From: Marinobacter excellens HL-55
GTDB lineage: Bacteria > Pseudomonadota > Gammaproteobacteria > Pseudomonadales > Oleiphilaceae
Assembly: GCA_001314845.1 (NCBI GenBank)
Contig: LJZQ01000014.1
Span: 25,744 to 89,743 of the forward strand
Reading direction: 5' to 3'
Length of the DNA stretch: 64,000 nucleotides
Shown: piece by piece, positions 25,601 through 32,390 of the stretch
Layout: each line of letters starts with the position of its first letter
Numbering within the stretch: the first letter of the stretch is position 1
Made by a program: the position numbers and the translations under genes
The notes under the pieces: model-generated
Database searches by the model: none
What the model was told of the DNA's origin: nothing
Seen by the model: only the letters and a program-made list of their open reading frames with translations

Positions 25601-27538
25601 AACGGACTGGTCAAACAGGAAACCGCGTTTGACGGCCGTCGCACCGCCTACCAGTACGACCTTAACGGCCACCTGATTGAGAAGGCGGAGTACGGAACCA
25701 CCAGTGACGTCTTGCAAACCACGGCTTATGAGCGGGACGAACTGGGACAGTTACTGAAAAAAGTGCTGCCAGATGGGCGTGACATCCAGTACGGCTACAA
25801 CGCTGATGGCAAGCTCATCGGCGTGGATGATGGCTCCTGGCCTCTGGTTTTCGAATACGATGAATACGGGCTACTAACCACGGAACATCAGGGCTGGGCC
25901 ACCCTTCGATATCGCTACGATGATATGGATCGTCTGAGCGGAATGGTTCTGCCAGATGGTCAAACACTGTCTTATGAGCATGATAAAGCGGGACTACTAT
26001 CAGGCATTGACCTGAATGGACAGCGACTAACTCGTCACCGCATGGCTGCGACTGGCGAGGAAATGGAGCGGCAGCAAGGCGACCTGTTGAGCGCTTATGT
26101 CTATGACGAAGAGGGGCGCCTGACCCAGCACCGCATACACCAGGGCCAGATCAAGGACATCGCCGCCCAGAGGGATTACCAGTACGACCCCAGCGGGAAC
26201 CTGAAAACCATTCAGGACAGCCGAAAAGGCCTGCGGGAATATGTCTACGATCCCATGGATCGCCTGGTTGGCGTGCGTGGAGATATCTACGAACAACTGA
26301 TCCATGATCCCGCTGGCAATCTGCTGGAACAGGGCCAGGGTGCCTCAACGGACAATCGCACTAATGTACGTGGCAACCGCCTTACGATGCATGGCGACTG
26401 CCACTACGAATACGACGAATTTGGCAACCTGACCGAAGAGCGCCGGGGCAAAGATCAGAAGCTGGTCACCCGCTACAGCTACGACTGCCAACATAGACTG
26501 ACCAGCGTCACCAAACCGGACGGTAGCACCTGGCACTATGAATATGATGCCTTTGGTCGCCGTATCGCCAAAACCAGCGGCCTGACGAAAACCGAATTCC
26601 TCTGGCAGGGCGACCGCCTTATTGCCGAAGAAACCGGGGATCAGTACCGCACCTTCGTCTACGAGTCTGATAGCTTCAAACCGCTGGCACTGGTGGATGG
26701 CTACGGTACTGAGCAGGCCAGTATTTACTACTACCACCTGGACCACCTGGGTACCCCTCAGGAAATAACCAATGCGCGGGGCGACCTCGTTTGGTCAGTC
26801 ACCTATCGCGCCTACGGCAACGTAGTCCGCGCCCTAGTGAATGACATCGACAACCCGATCCGTTTCCAAGGCCAATACCACGACCCTGAAACCGGCCTCC
26901 ATTACAACCGCCACCGGTACTACAATCCCAATACCGGGCGATTCCTGACGCCTGACCCAATTGGGCTTGCGGGTGGGTTGAACAACTATCAGTATGTGCC
27001 TAATCCGACGGGGTGGGTGGATCCGTTGGGGTTAACATCGATATCCAAGGATAGTCCAGATAGGGAAGGGGGCTCTAATACGTGGAATGATTTCCAGAGA
27101 GATCACAAGGGACAATTTTCAGATTCTACCTCGGCGTCTAACGCATACCGGGAACTGCTTGAAAAACAGTCTCCATGGCCAATCGGGTTTGAGCCATCTG
27201 AAGCAACACTACTTCCTGGTGCAAGATTTCAGATGGCTATGAGTCCAACTCAACCCTCAGTTAGACCTGGAGGCTTCGGAACTTTCGATAGTATTCCAAC
27301 GGTAGATTACGTGCGGAATGATCTGGCTGTGAAAGAAGCTTGGAAACCTGATGTTGACAGAATTGTAACCTACGAAGTAGTGAACCCTATGCCCGTCAAG
27401 GTAGGGCCAGTGGGACCTCAGGTCGATGAAGCGTCTCGTCGTTATTTGCAAGGAGGAGGGACCCAGTTACAGATAACTGTGCCACCGACTGATCGAATGA
27501 GTTATTTGCGTGTTGTTGATGAAAGTCCGATTGAATAG
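22664..27538 (+). CDS. Rhs-repeat T6SS effector with C-terminal toxin domain
   Basis: A 1624-residue polymorphic toxin. Residues 1-440 form an N-terminal region with no recognisable PAAR repeat, helical segments and a hydrophobic stretch (VGLIITGGAGLAAKYG, about 304-319) that could cross the target membrane. The Rhs cage starts near DPISTVTGEEVLEL (about 446) and continues through many YD repeats to about 1400. The core closes with YHDPETGLHYNRHRYYNPNTGRF and the DPLGL cleavage site (1453-1457). The last 165 residues are the variable toxin: GFEPSEATLLPG, then YEVVNPMPVKVGPVGPQ and GGGTQLQ. That order recalls TNT-type NAD glycohydrolases of the ADP-ribosyltransferase fold; the assignment is tentative. 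GAGGATG precedes the start. Base composition turns AT-rich in the toxin part. Confidence 0.92.
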   Translation: MSESGTALSTSEQASGALPDINAITRELRESLASTFDDWREGWFSSIFMGTEQVLEVNGEAEREGVDENKVVSSAVAPCEETRKIKIAHFHENVSKTPIPFTSFQIQEKTGWLFRSWGTVHSGTTDENGLADVPVTPGKEYRVVMSPDVTRADMDALYETYEGFIDRCCALLENTWQSGAREEWDRYLSMSSVEQSLATYGRFQQGISDGFIGVLDDIRRIYDVICGLLDHDFSNLPEDIRDQLETLKKADEAYLKACLVANDEIFLFLVMYTVRQYFRLLAPTQVAEVSGELVGQILFDVVVGLIITGGAGLAAKYGARIGSKAAASAMDVADSARTSKNILGEFLGQFAREFQDFMESIGTNHRAIQVAGGSRLDASGTQRGADVRNRNQVYSQIADDDQVTNLQSSGRNHAATSESSNPPPRDERSPSETDQGRTTQDNSSTEKVSDPISTVTGEEVLELTDARLPGALLFEFKRVYRSGSSDRRFDMGYGWRHSLNHSLSFEADGIIWHDHEGKNTRLPELDSAPFGTNSQSGMAAWKDGELIVTCAGEKAPRYHFRREGDLGVLVEISDRYGNQLRVGYDLHGQLERIVSDSGHALEFGFEHKRLKTVSLLHRKLTDTGYQWQTLREERHYQYDENDNLVAVEDPVGGIERYGYNNHMLISRQLAGGYSFYLEWDKTEPQGRCIHQWGDSAQVDTRFEWDDENHSCTVRYVDGSKEIWRYDGSAQLQEKIDPDGAKHVSEYDDNGQLLATVDPMGARTEYQYDKNGRLQGKVGPDGQPILFTYRKGRIAEIHRGGQVWKFDYTSQGDLLAETDPKGRITRYRYNPQGQLVQVNLPDGRTHKWGWNGHGQLIEETTPTGAFYQYRYDEFGQLLAKKDARGAITRYQYDGLGRVTDEILSGNRRRQYHYNHYNKVTRFVDEQGRETRYEYGNNLHLLTRRINPDGSELRYRYDHHRFLLTHIENERGEEYRIDYYPNGLVKQETAFDGRRTAYQYDLNGHLIEKAEYGTTSDVLQTTAYERDELGQLLKKVLPDGRDIQYGYNADGKLIGVDDGSWPLVFEYDEYGLLTTEHQGWATLRYRYDDMDRLSGMVLPDGQTLSYEHDKAGLLSGIDLNGQRLTRHRMAATGEEMERQQGDLLSAYVYDEEGRLTQHRIHQGQIKDIAAQRDYQYDPSGNLKTIQDSRKGLREYVYDPMDRLVGVRGDIYEQLIHDPAGNLLEQGQGASTDNRTNVRGNRLTMHGDCHYEYDEFGNLTEERRGKDQKLVTRYSYDCQHRLTSVTKPDGSTWHYEYDAFGRRIAKTSGLTKTEFLWQGDRLIAEETGDQYRTFVYESDSFKPLALVDGYGTEQASIYYYHLDHLGTPQEITNARGDLVWSVTYRAYGNVVRALVNDIDNPIRFQGQYHDPETGLHYNRHRYYNPNTGRFLTPDPIGLAGGLNNYQYVPNPTGWVDPLGLTSISKDSPDREGGSNTWNDFQRDHKGQFSDSTSASNAYRELLEKQSPWPIGFEPSEATLLPGARFQMAMSPTQPSVRPGGFGTFDSIPTVDYVRNDLAVKEAWKPDVDRIVTYEVVNPMPVKVGPVGPQVDEASRRYLQGGGTQLQITVPPTDRMSYLRVVDESPIE

Positions 27539-27554
27539 CTTGGAAGATATTTGT

Positions 27555-27926
27555 ATGCCAGCCATTGAAAAGTTCGCAGTAGATAAGACGAAAGAATCTA
27601 TTAGTTGGTTCTGTTTTGGAAAAACGAAGACTAAGGCTATACCTGGGCTAGACCAAGCCATTATTGACCCTAAAAGTGGGAATATAATTGTTCTTGCAGG
27701 TTCAGGCGGGCTTCCAAATAAGCTGGTGATTTTGGATGGTGAAGGTAGAACGTCATATGAGCTATCACCTCCTGACGGTTTCCAGTTCTACTATTTATCT
27801 AATCACCCTGAACTTGGCGGATCAGTAGTGTGTGTGACAGATGAACCGATTGATGGTTGGAGCGACTGGTTTTTCGGTATTGATCGCTCAAAATCAACCC
27901 TCTTCAGGCACTGTCCAGCGTATTAG
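27555..27926 (+). CDS. Candidate immunity protein for the Rhs toxin
   Basis: A 123-residue soluble protein encoded 16 bases after the Rhs stop, the standard place for the cognate immunity gene. I recognise no family. The sequence looks like a small beta-rich domain (SGNIIVLAGSGGLPNKLVIL, then YLSNHPELGGSVVCVTDE). No signal peptide or membrane segment is visible, which fits neutralising a cytoplasmic toxin. GGAAGA precedes ATG 27555; an in-frame ATG at 27510 inside the Rhs gene is less likely. AT-rich relative to neighbours. Confidence 0.65.
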   Translation: MPAIEKFAVDKTKESISWFCFGKTKTKAIPGLDQAIIDPKSGNIIVLAGSGGLPNKLVILDGEGRTSYELSPPDGFQFYYLSNHPELGGSVVCVTDEPIDGWSDWFFGIDRSKSTLFRHCPAY

Positions 27927-28156
27927 ACCGGCTTTGCCTTAAGGGGTTAAAAGAAGGCGGCTGGAAGTACTATGATTTCAAGTCCCTACACGCGAAATCG
28001 ACACCAACAGCCGCTATCAAAGATGATATCTGAAAACTGATATTCTCGTTAATCCGATGGTGTATTGGATATTCAGAGGCCGTTTTAGACCAAATAAATA
28101 AAGGCAGTTACACTACCAAAGATGTAAACATGGGTTGAAAAAAAGCTGGGTGTTGA

Positions 28157-28294
28157 ATGAGTAATATAATTGCCAGTGAACCATGGATTTATACTCTGTG
28201 TGCAGATAGTTATGGATGGATTATAATACTATTAACTGCCGGCGTCTTTGACGTACCTGTTAGTGTTGTATTGAATGACAAAGAAATAAATTAA
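28157..28294 (+). pseudogene. Short AT-rich frame, probable immunity-gene fragment
   Basis: An open frame of 45 residues (MSNIIASEPWIYTLCADSYG, then a hydrophobic WIIILLTAGVFDVPVSVVLND stretch) begins at an ATG without a clear ribosome-binding site and stops abruptly. A second frame continues past it (KNSLEDLVDDIRDNRKSTQA, ending 28379), as if a longer gene had lost its frame near 28290. The surrounding 27.93-28.57 kb stretch is AT-rich with no intact long gene. I infer a decayed immunity gene of an earlier toxin module; no family is recognised. Confidence 0.35.
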
Positions 28295-28400
28295 ATAAAA
28301 AATCAAAGAATAGTCTTGAAGATTTGGTTGATGATATCCGAGATAATAGAAAAAGTACTCAAGCAGGAAAGTTAAGCTAGTATTTAGGGGGTGGTTTGGC

Positions 28401-28553
28401 AAGTTAATGTTGATCGATTATGTTGGCCGTAATGGGTGAATCCACAATCTCATCAAGCCAGGGCCCGCAGGCTATACTCCGGAGTGGAACTCAGATCCTA
28501 ACTCAGCACTGGTTGCCAGAAAATTCGGGGAAAGTTATTTATATGAAGTCTGA
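28401..28553 (+). pseudogene. Orphan toxin C-terminal tail with an in-frame stop
   Basis: A frame reading KLMLIDYVGRNG, a TGA at 28437, then IHNLIKPGPAGYTPEWNSDP and NSALVARKFGESYLYEV before a stop at 28551. The PGPAGYTPEWN...ALVARKFG segment looks like the end of a secreted toxin domain, and it is followed 12 bases later by a small intact gene, as in displaced Rhs tip/immunity cassettes. There is no Rhs core in front, so it cannot be expressed as a full effector; it may act as a recombination reserve. The toxin type is not identified. Confidence 0.45.
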
Positions 28554-28565
28554 AAAGGTACGCTA

Positions 28566-28793
28566 GTGAATATAAAAACTGTGCAGTTTGTTGGCGAAAA
28601 GCAGGATAAAAAGTTCTGTTTTCATTTCCAAGATGAAGAAAAGCAAGACTACTATCTTGATGAAGACGTATGCCCCGTATCCGGCCTGAGTCCTTTAATC
28701 TATGACCAATTGGCTAAGAACCGTTCTTTCTCGGTTAGGTTTCAGGAAAGGAGCGGTGCTCGCTATATAGTTAGTATCGCCCTAGTGGATTAG
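28566..28793 (+). CDS. Small orphan immunity-like protein
   Basis: A 75-residue protein starting at GTG (AAAGG upstream), MNIKTVQFVGEKQDKKFCFH, with alternating charged beta strands and YYLDEDVCPVSGLSPLIYDQL in the middle. No family is recognised. Its position directly after a toxin-tail remnant suggests an immunity gene kept after its effector decayed. It is intact and could still be expressed. Confidence 0.55.
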   Translation: MNIKTVQFVGEKQDKKFCFHFQDEEKQDYYLDEDVCPVSGLSPLIYDQLAKNRSFSVRFQERSGARYIVSIALVD

Positions 28794-28832
28794 AGTGCCT
28801 TCAAACAATTCAGCCAGACCTCTTTGAGCCGG

Positions 28833-29139
28833 GTAGAGCCATCGAAGGAAGAAGTTATGGCGCTGTGGGATATGCTTCAATAATACGTAGATACCTCGCA
28901 ACTACTGCTGAATGTGCCAAGGCTGGCGCCGGCGACTGCGGAGCTCGAATGAAGGGTCGGGTGTCATCCCTGGTTCTGGCGAGACTTAAATCTGGAAGCC
29001 TGGAGAGGGCGCTGATTGGTTGAAGCGCCAAATGGAGTATCCGTGGGATAAGCGCCGCTGCAAGCTTACGCCGCAACTGGGCAAGATTTCGATGGATGAA
29101 TACTGCAAACTACGACCGGCCGAGGCTTGGCGGATTTGA
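28833..29139 (+). pseudogene. Decayed duplicate of the tail of the next gene
   Basis: Reading frames in this stretch match the last third of the following protein, with stops and frameshifts. VEPSKEEVMALWDMLQ-stop-YVDTSQ corresponds to IESSKSEVLALWDVLQTYMDVTQ there. FWRDLNLEAW corresponds to YWRDIDLEAW. The final CKLTPQLGKISMDEY...RPAEAW block is nearly identical. It ends in TGA at 29137-29139, and the intact gene starts at the very next base. This is direct evidence of a duplication or tail-switching event. Confidence 0.75.
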
Positions 29140-30225
29140 GTGGCATGGATGACTGAACAGAAACAGCTGTCTGGAGTGACCGACACGGCGTTCAGGGCGA
29201 CGGACATCGGGCCCTTGCCAAAATCACCCAAAGAGCGAGCAAGGGTTGGAGAGGAACTCCAGCCTGTTGGTAACTATGCAGGCACGATCCCCTACCTTGG
29301 GACGATTCAAGACGTTGAAGCCCTCCAGGATCATGAAAGGTCCGACCCCGAATTTACCTCCAAGGATTGGTGGTGGGATCATCAAAAAATTAGGTTTCTT
29401 AACGACAAATTGGGTTTTAAATTTCTGCTCCTGATTGTACCAATGACTTGGGTGATTACATTATGGATTGGGGGGCCAGCATTAATGATCTGGGCCTTGG
29501 GGGAGATGCAGTTTGTTGCTGAACTTCCGGCCCTCGTGGTCGGAGTGTTTATCATTTTGTTTATATTGGCATGGTTTGCTTTCGCAGTCTGGGCGACACC
29601 CATCACAACAAACTGGCTAATGAGTACCGCCATGGGGTTTGTACTCAAGCCCTTTGAAAAAGCGATCAATAAAAAATTGGACGACACCCTCGAGGACGGT
29701 TGTAGTGAGTTCAACCGAGCCACCGGCCAGGTTCGTCTGGCTCTCGGGCGAGGCCGGTTTTTCGAAGCCCCGTTTGTGGAATTCGATGCCTACGTGGATC
29801 GGGTGATCCAGCAAAGCGGTGTGTTCTACCGGCTCATTTTTGTGCATCGCTATACACAGAAGACGTTCCATAAAACGGCTTTCAGTACCATCGAATCCAG
29901 CAAATCAGAGGTGCTGGCGCTTTGGGACGTACTTCAGACTTACATGGATGTGACGCAACCCTTGCCGGACACCCCTCGCCTGGAGCCCTTCCGGCACCTG
30001 GATCCGGTAACCGCAGAGCACGATAAGAGAACGGGGCGCAATCCCAGATACTGGCGTGACATCGATCTGGAGGCCTGGAAAAACGGTGAAGGCTGGAACG
30101 AAGTCCATCGGCGCCAGGAGAGTTATCCCTGGGGCGAAAGAACCTGCAAGCTAACGCCGCAACTAGGCAAGATTTCGATGGATGAATACCGAAAACATCG
30201 GCCGGCCGAAGCTTGGCCAATTTGA
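29140..30225 (+). CDS. Two-helix membrane protein of unknown function in the T6SS island
   Basis: A 361-residue protein starting at GTG 29140 or ATG 29149. Residues 1-90 are soluble. Two hydrophobic segments follow (about 94-121 LLLIVPMTWVITLWIGG and about 130-153 LPALVVGVFIILFILAWFAF). A C-terminal cytoplasmic or periplasmic domain of about 200 residues comes next (FYRLIFVHRYTQKTFHK, WDVLQTYMDV, YWRDIDLEAW, YPWGERTCKLTPQLGKIS). I do not recognise the family with certainty; similar proteins of DUF type occur beside VgrG/Rhs loci. A broken copy of its tail lies directly upstream, and a small membrane protein gene follows 20 bases later. It may be an effector, an immunity or an accessory protein. 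Confidence 0.7.
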   Translation: MAWMTEQKQLSGVTDTAFRATDIGPLPKSPKERARVGEELQPVGNYAGTIPYLGTIQDVEALQDHERSDPEFTSKDWWWDHQKIRFLNDKLGFKFLLLIVPMTWVITLWIGGPALMIWALGEMQFVAELPALVVGVFIILFILAWFAFAVWATPITTNWLMSTAMGFVLKPFEKAINKKLDDTLEDGCSEFNRATGQVRLALGRGRFFEAPFVEFDAYVDRVIQQSGVFYRLIFVHRYTQKTFHKTAFSTIESSKSEVLALWDVLQTYMDVTQPLPDTPRLEPFRHLDPVTAEHDKRTGRNPRYWRDIDLEAWKNGEGWNEVHRRQESYPWGERTCKLTPQLGKISMDEYRKHRPAEAWPI

Positions 30226-30245
30226 TATTACAAGGATAGTAAATT

Positions 30246-30770
30246 ATGGATCGCCAAATAGAAGATCTCATGAAGCAGGGCTTAAGCCGGCACGAAATCT
30301 TCGAACAACTCAAAAAGCAGTCGGGCAATCAAATGCGTCTTGCTCAAAAGATTGCAACGTTCGAGCCTGGCTCATCCTCTACCCAAACCGTCCTGCTGAA
30401 CCGAGTTCTCATGGTGCTCTGCCTGCTCCAGGCATGTTTCGGGATCTGGGTGATCCACTCCAATGTGGTCCCGATGGATGAGGAGTTCGGCTGGCAGGGT
30501 ATCGTAGCGACTTTCATTTTGACGATTTTTTATTTTGTCGGATTGTTTAGGGTGTCCTTTACGGGGTACGCATCATTTATGCTCTTCTGTATTACCGTTG
30601 TTGCCAGCTATGCCTATTTCTTCAACCATTTCCCGGTTGTCTCTATCGTGGGTGTATTGCTTGCCGTTGCCGGGGGCGTTCTTTCGTACTCGGTCAAGGT
30701 TCGCCTGTTTCCTCACATGGGGTTTTTGGATGTGAGGAAAGACGAAGGTGGCGCGTACATCCTTGAATAG
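30246..30770 (+). CDS. Four-helix inner-membrane protein, unknown function
   Basis: A 174-residue protein. The first 45 residues are soluble and charged (MDRQIEDLMKQGLSRHEIFE), then come four hydrophobic segments: VLMVLCLLQACFGIWVI, IVATFILTIFYFVGLF, FMLFCITVVASYAYFF and VVSIVGVLLAVAGGVLSY. AAGGAT precedes the start. It is closely linked to the gene before it and may form a pair with it, for example as a membrane immunity protein. No domain family is recognised. Confidence 0.65.
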   Translation: MDRQIEDLMKQGLSRHEIFEQLKKQSGNQMRLAQKIATFEPGSSSTQTVLLNRVLMVLCLLQACFGIWVIHSNVVPMDEEFGWQGIVATFILTIFYFVGLFRVSFTGYASFMLFCITVVASYAYFFNHFPVVSIVGVLLAVAGGVLSYSVKVRLFPHMGFLDVRKDEGGAYILE

Positions 30771-30810
30771 CAATGACAAGTGAACGCTGCATAGGTTTGT
30801 TTGCTGGCCC

Positions 30811-31716
30811 CTAGCCGGGGCCCAAAGGCCACTCTCCAGGCACCACAAACCATCGCTGGCGCTCCACCCAGCATCCAAGCCCCGGCTGCCACTCCATCTC
30901 CGCAAACAAAACCGGCACCCCTTTAGCCTCGACAAAATCAGCTGCCTCCCGGGCAGCCCCAGCATCGGGTTGGCCACTCTGTATCCAAGGCCCAATCCAA
31001 TGTGGCTTTTTCAGCGGCACCCAGCCCGTCAGTTCTGAACTCGCCAATTCACGAGCATAACACCACCGCCCCCGCAGGTGCTCGCGGGGCACATAATCCG
31101 GTACATTCGCTTCAATTTCTGGATAAAACAGATACCCCGGCATAAACACCCTCGGAGTAATCGTTTCCGTGATCCCCAAGTTCGCTAACAAGACCTGTGC
31201 CTCTGCCCTCTGGGCCATGGGGCTTTGGTGGCTGAGTATCCGGCCTACCTTCAGGTCCAACCGGTCCCTCGCGTTGGGGCCGTACCAGCGCGTGCCCTCG
31301 GGCTCTTCGTTCATGCCGAGGTAGTATTTGATGGCGATTTCGTGATGTTCCAGGTTGCCGGTCTGGACGTTGCGAACGAGGAAGTCGAGTTCGCCAATGG
31401 TTTGATTACCGGCTCTTATCTGTTGGTTTTTGAGCACCAGGTCCCAGCCCAGCAGGTCGACCAACAGCACTTCGTACAAGCGCTCAAAGTAATGGCCAAG
31501 GCGGCGCTCGGTAGTGGCCGCGAGTCTTGCTGGCATGGTGTCCGGGTGCTTGTCCCAGTGTTTGAGTTTGTCGCGGTAATCATCGGGCAGCCACTGCAGC
31601 GGGTCAAAGCTCACTGGGGCGGCCAGGAGTTGCGGTGCTGTGCACAGCCAGGCGAGATGCCGGATGGCCGGTATCCGCAGGATGAGCAGGGTTTCGGTAT
31701 CTGCGTTTGTCGTCAT
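30811..31716 (-). CDS. DUF1853 family protein
   Basis: A 301-residue protein of the DUF1853 family, recognised from FDPLQWLPDDYRDKL near the start and RLGHYFERLYEVLL. Its middle carries GELDFLVRN followed by HHEIAIKYYLG, an E-x-D...E-x-x-x-K arrangement like PD-(D/E)xK nucleases; activity is not known. It is convergent with the T6SS island and marks the return to normal base composition. Stand-alone gene. Confidence 0.8.
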   Translation of the reverse strand: MTTNADTETLLILRIPAIRHLAWLCTAPQLLAAPVSFDPLQWLPDDYRDKLKHWDKHPDTMPARLAATTERRLGHYFERLYEVLLVDLLGWDLVLKNQQIRAGNQTIGELDFLVRNVQTGNLEHHEIAIKYYLGMNEEPEGTRWYGPNARDRLDLKVGRILSHQSPMAQRAEAQVLLANLGITETITPRVFMPGYLFYPEIEANVPDYVPREHLRGRWCYARELASSELTGWVPLKKPHWIGPWIQSGQPDAGAAREAADFVEAKGVPVLFAEMEWQPGLGCWVERQRWFVVPGEWPLGPG

Positions 31717-31776
31717 GGCCTGAGAATAACGTAAACTGTCGGGATTTAAGAGCCATCACACAACAGGAGCCCTCCT

Positions 31777-32217
31777 ATGCAATACCTGCACACGATGATT
31801 CGGGTCAGTAATCTGGACGACACCCTCCACTTTTTCTGCGACCTGTTGGGCATGGTCGAGATTTCCCGCAAAGACAGTGAGAAGGGCCGTTTCACCCTGG
31901 TGTTCCTGGCGGCTCCGGAAGACGAAGCGCGCGCCCGTGAGGACAAGGCGCCAATGATTGAACTCACCCATAACTGGGACCCTGAGGAGTACACCGGCGG
32001 CCGCAACTTCGGGCACCTGGCGTTCCGGGTGGATAACATTTATGCACTGTGCGAAAAGCTCCAGGCCAACGGCGTTACCATCAATCGTCCGCCTCGGGAT
32101 GGCCATATGGCCTTTATTCGAACGCCGGATAATATCTCGATTGAACTGCTGCAGAAGGGCGATGCACTGCCGGCTCAGGAGCCCTGGGCAAGCATGGAAA
32201 ATACCGGAACCTGGTGA
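31777..32217 (+). CDS. gloA: Lactoylglutathione lyase (glyoxalase I)
   Basis: A 146-residue VOC-fold metalloenzyme that isomerises the methylglyoxal-glutathione hemithioacetal to S-lactoylglutathione. The usual strands are visible: [28 protein letters not shown] with a metal-ligand Glu, [14 protein letters not shown] with a His ligand, and [14 protein letters not shown] with the last Glu. Length is normal for the short, probably Ni-dependent bacterial type. It diverges from DUF1853. Confidence 0.92.
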   Translation: MQYLHTMIRVSNLDDTLHFFCDLLGMVEISRKDSEKGRFTLVFLAAPEDEARAREDKAPMIELTHNWDPEEYTGGRNFGHLAFRVDNIYALCEKLQANGVTINRPPRDGHMAFIRTPDNISIELLQKGDALPAQEPWASMENTGTW

Positions 32218-32390
32218 GGATGCCGCAAGCGTATTTGGCAGCCTGTCGGAGGATAAAGTGGGATCCAGTTCACATTATTGACGCCGCGCCCGGTCGATCT
32301 GACCAAGGCCCCGGAACATAACACTCGCTTATCATTTGTTGAAATGTGTAACGCTCTGTTACGAAAATAACAACAAATGAGGTAGTCGTT

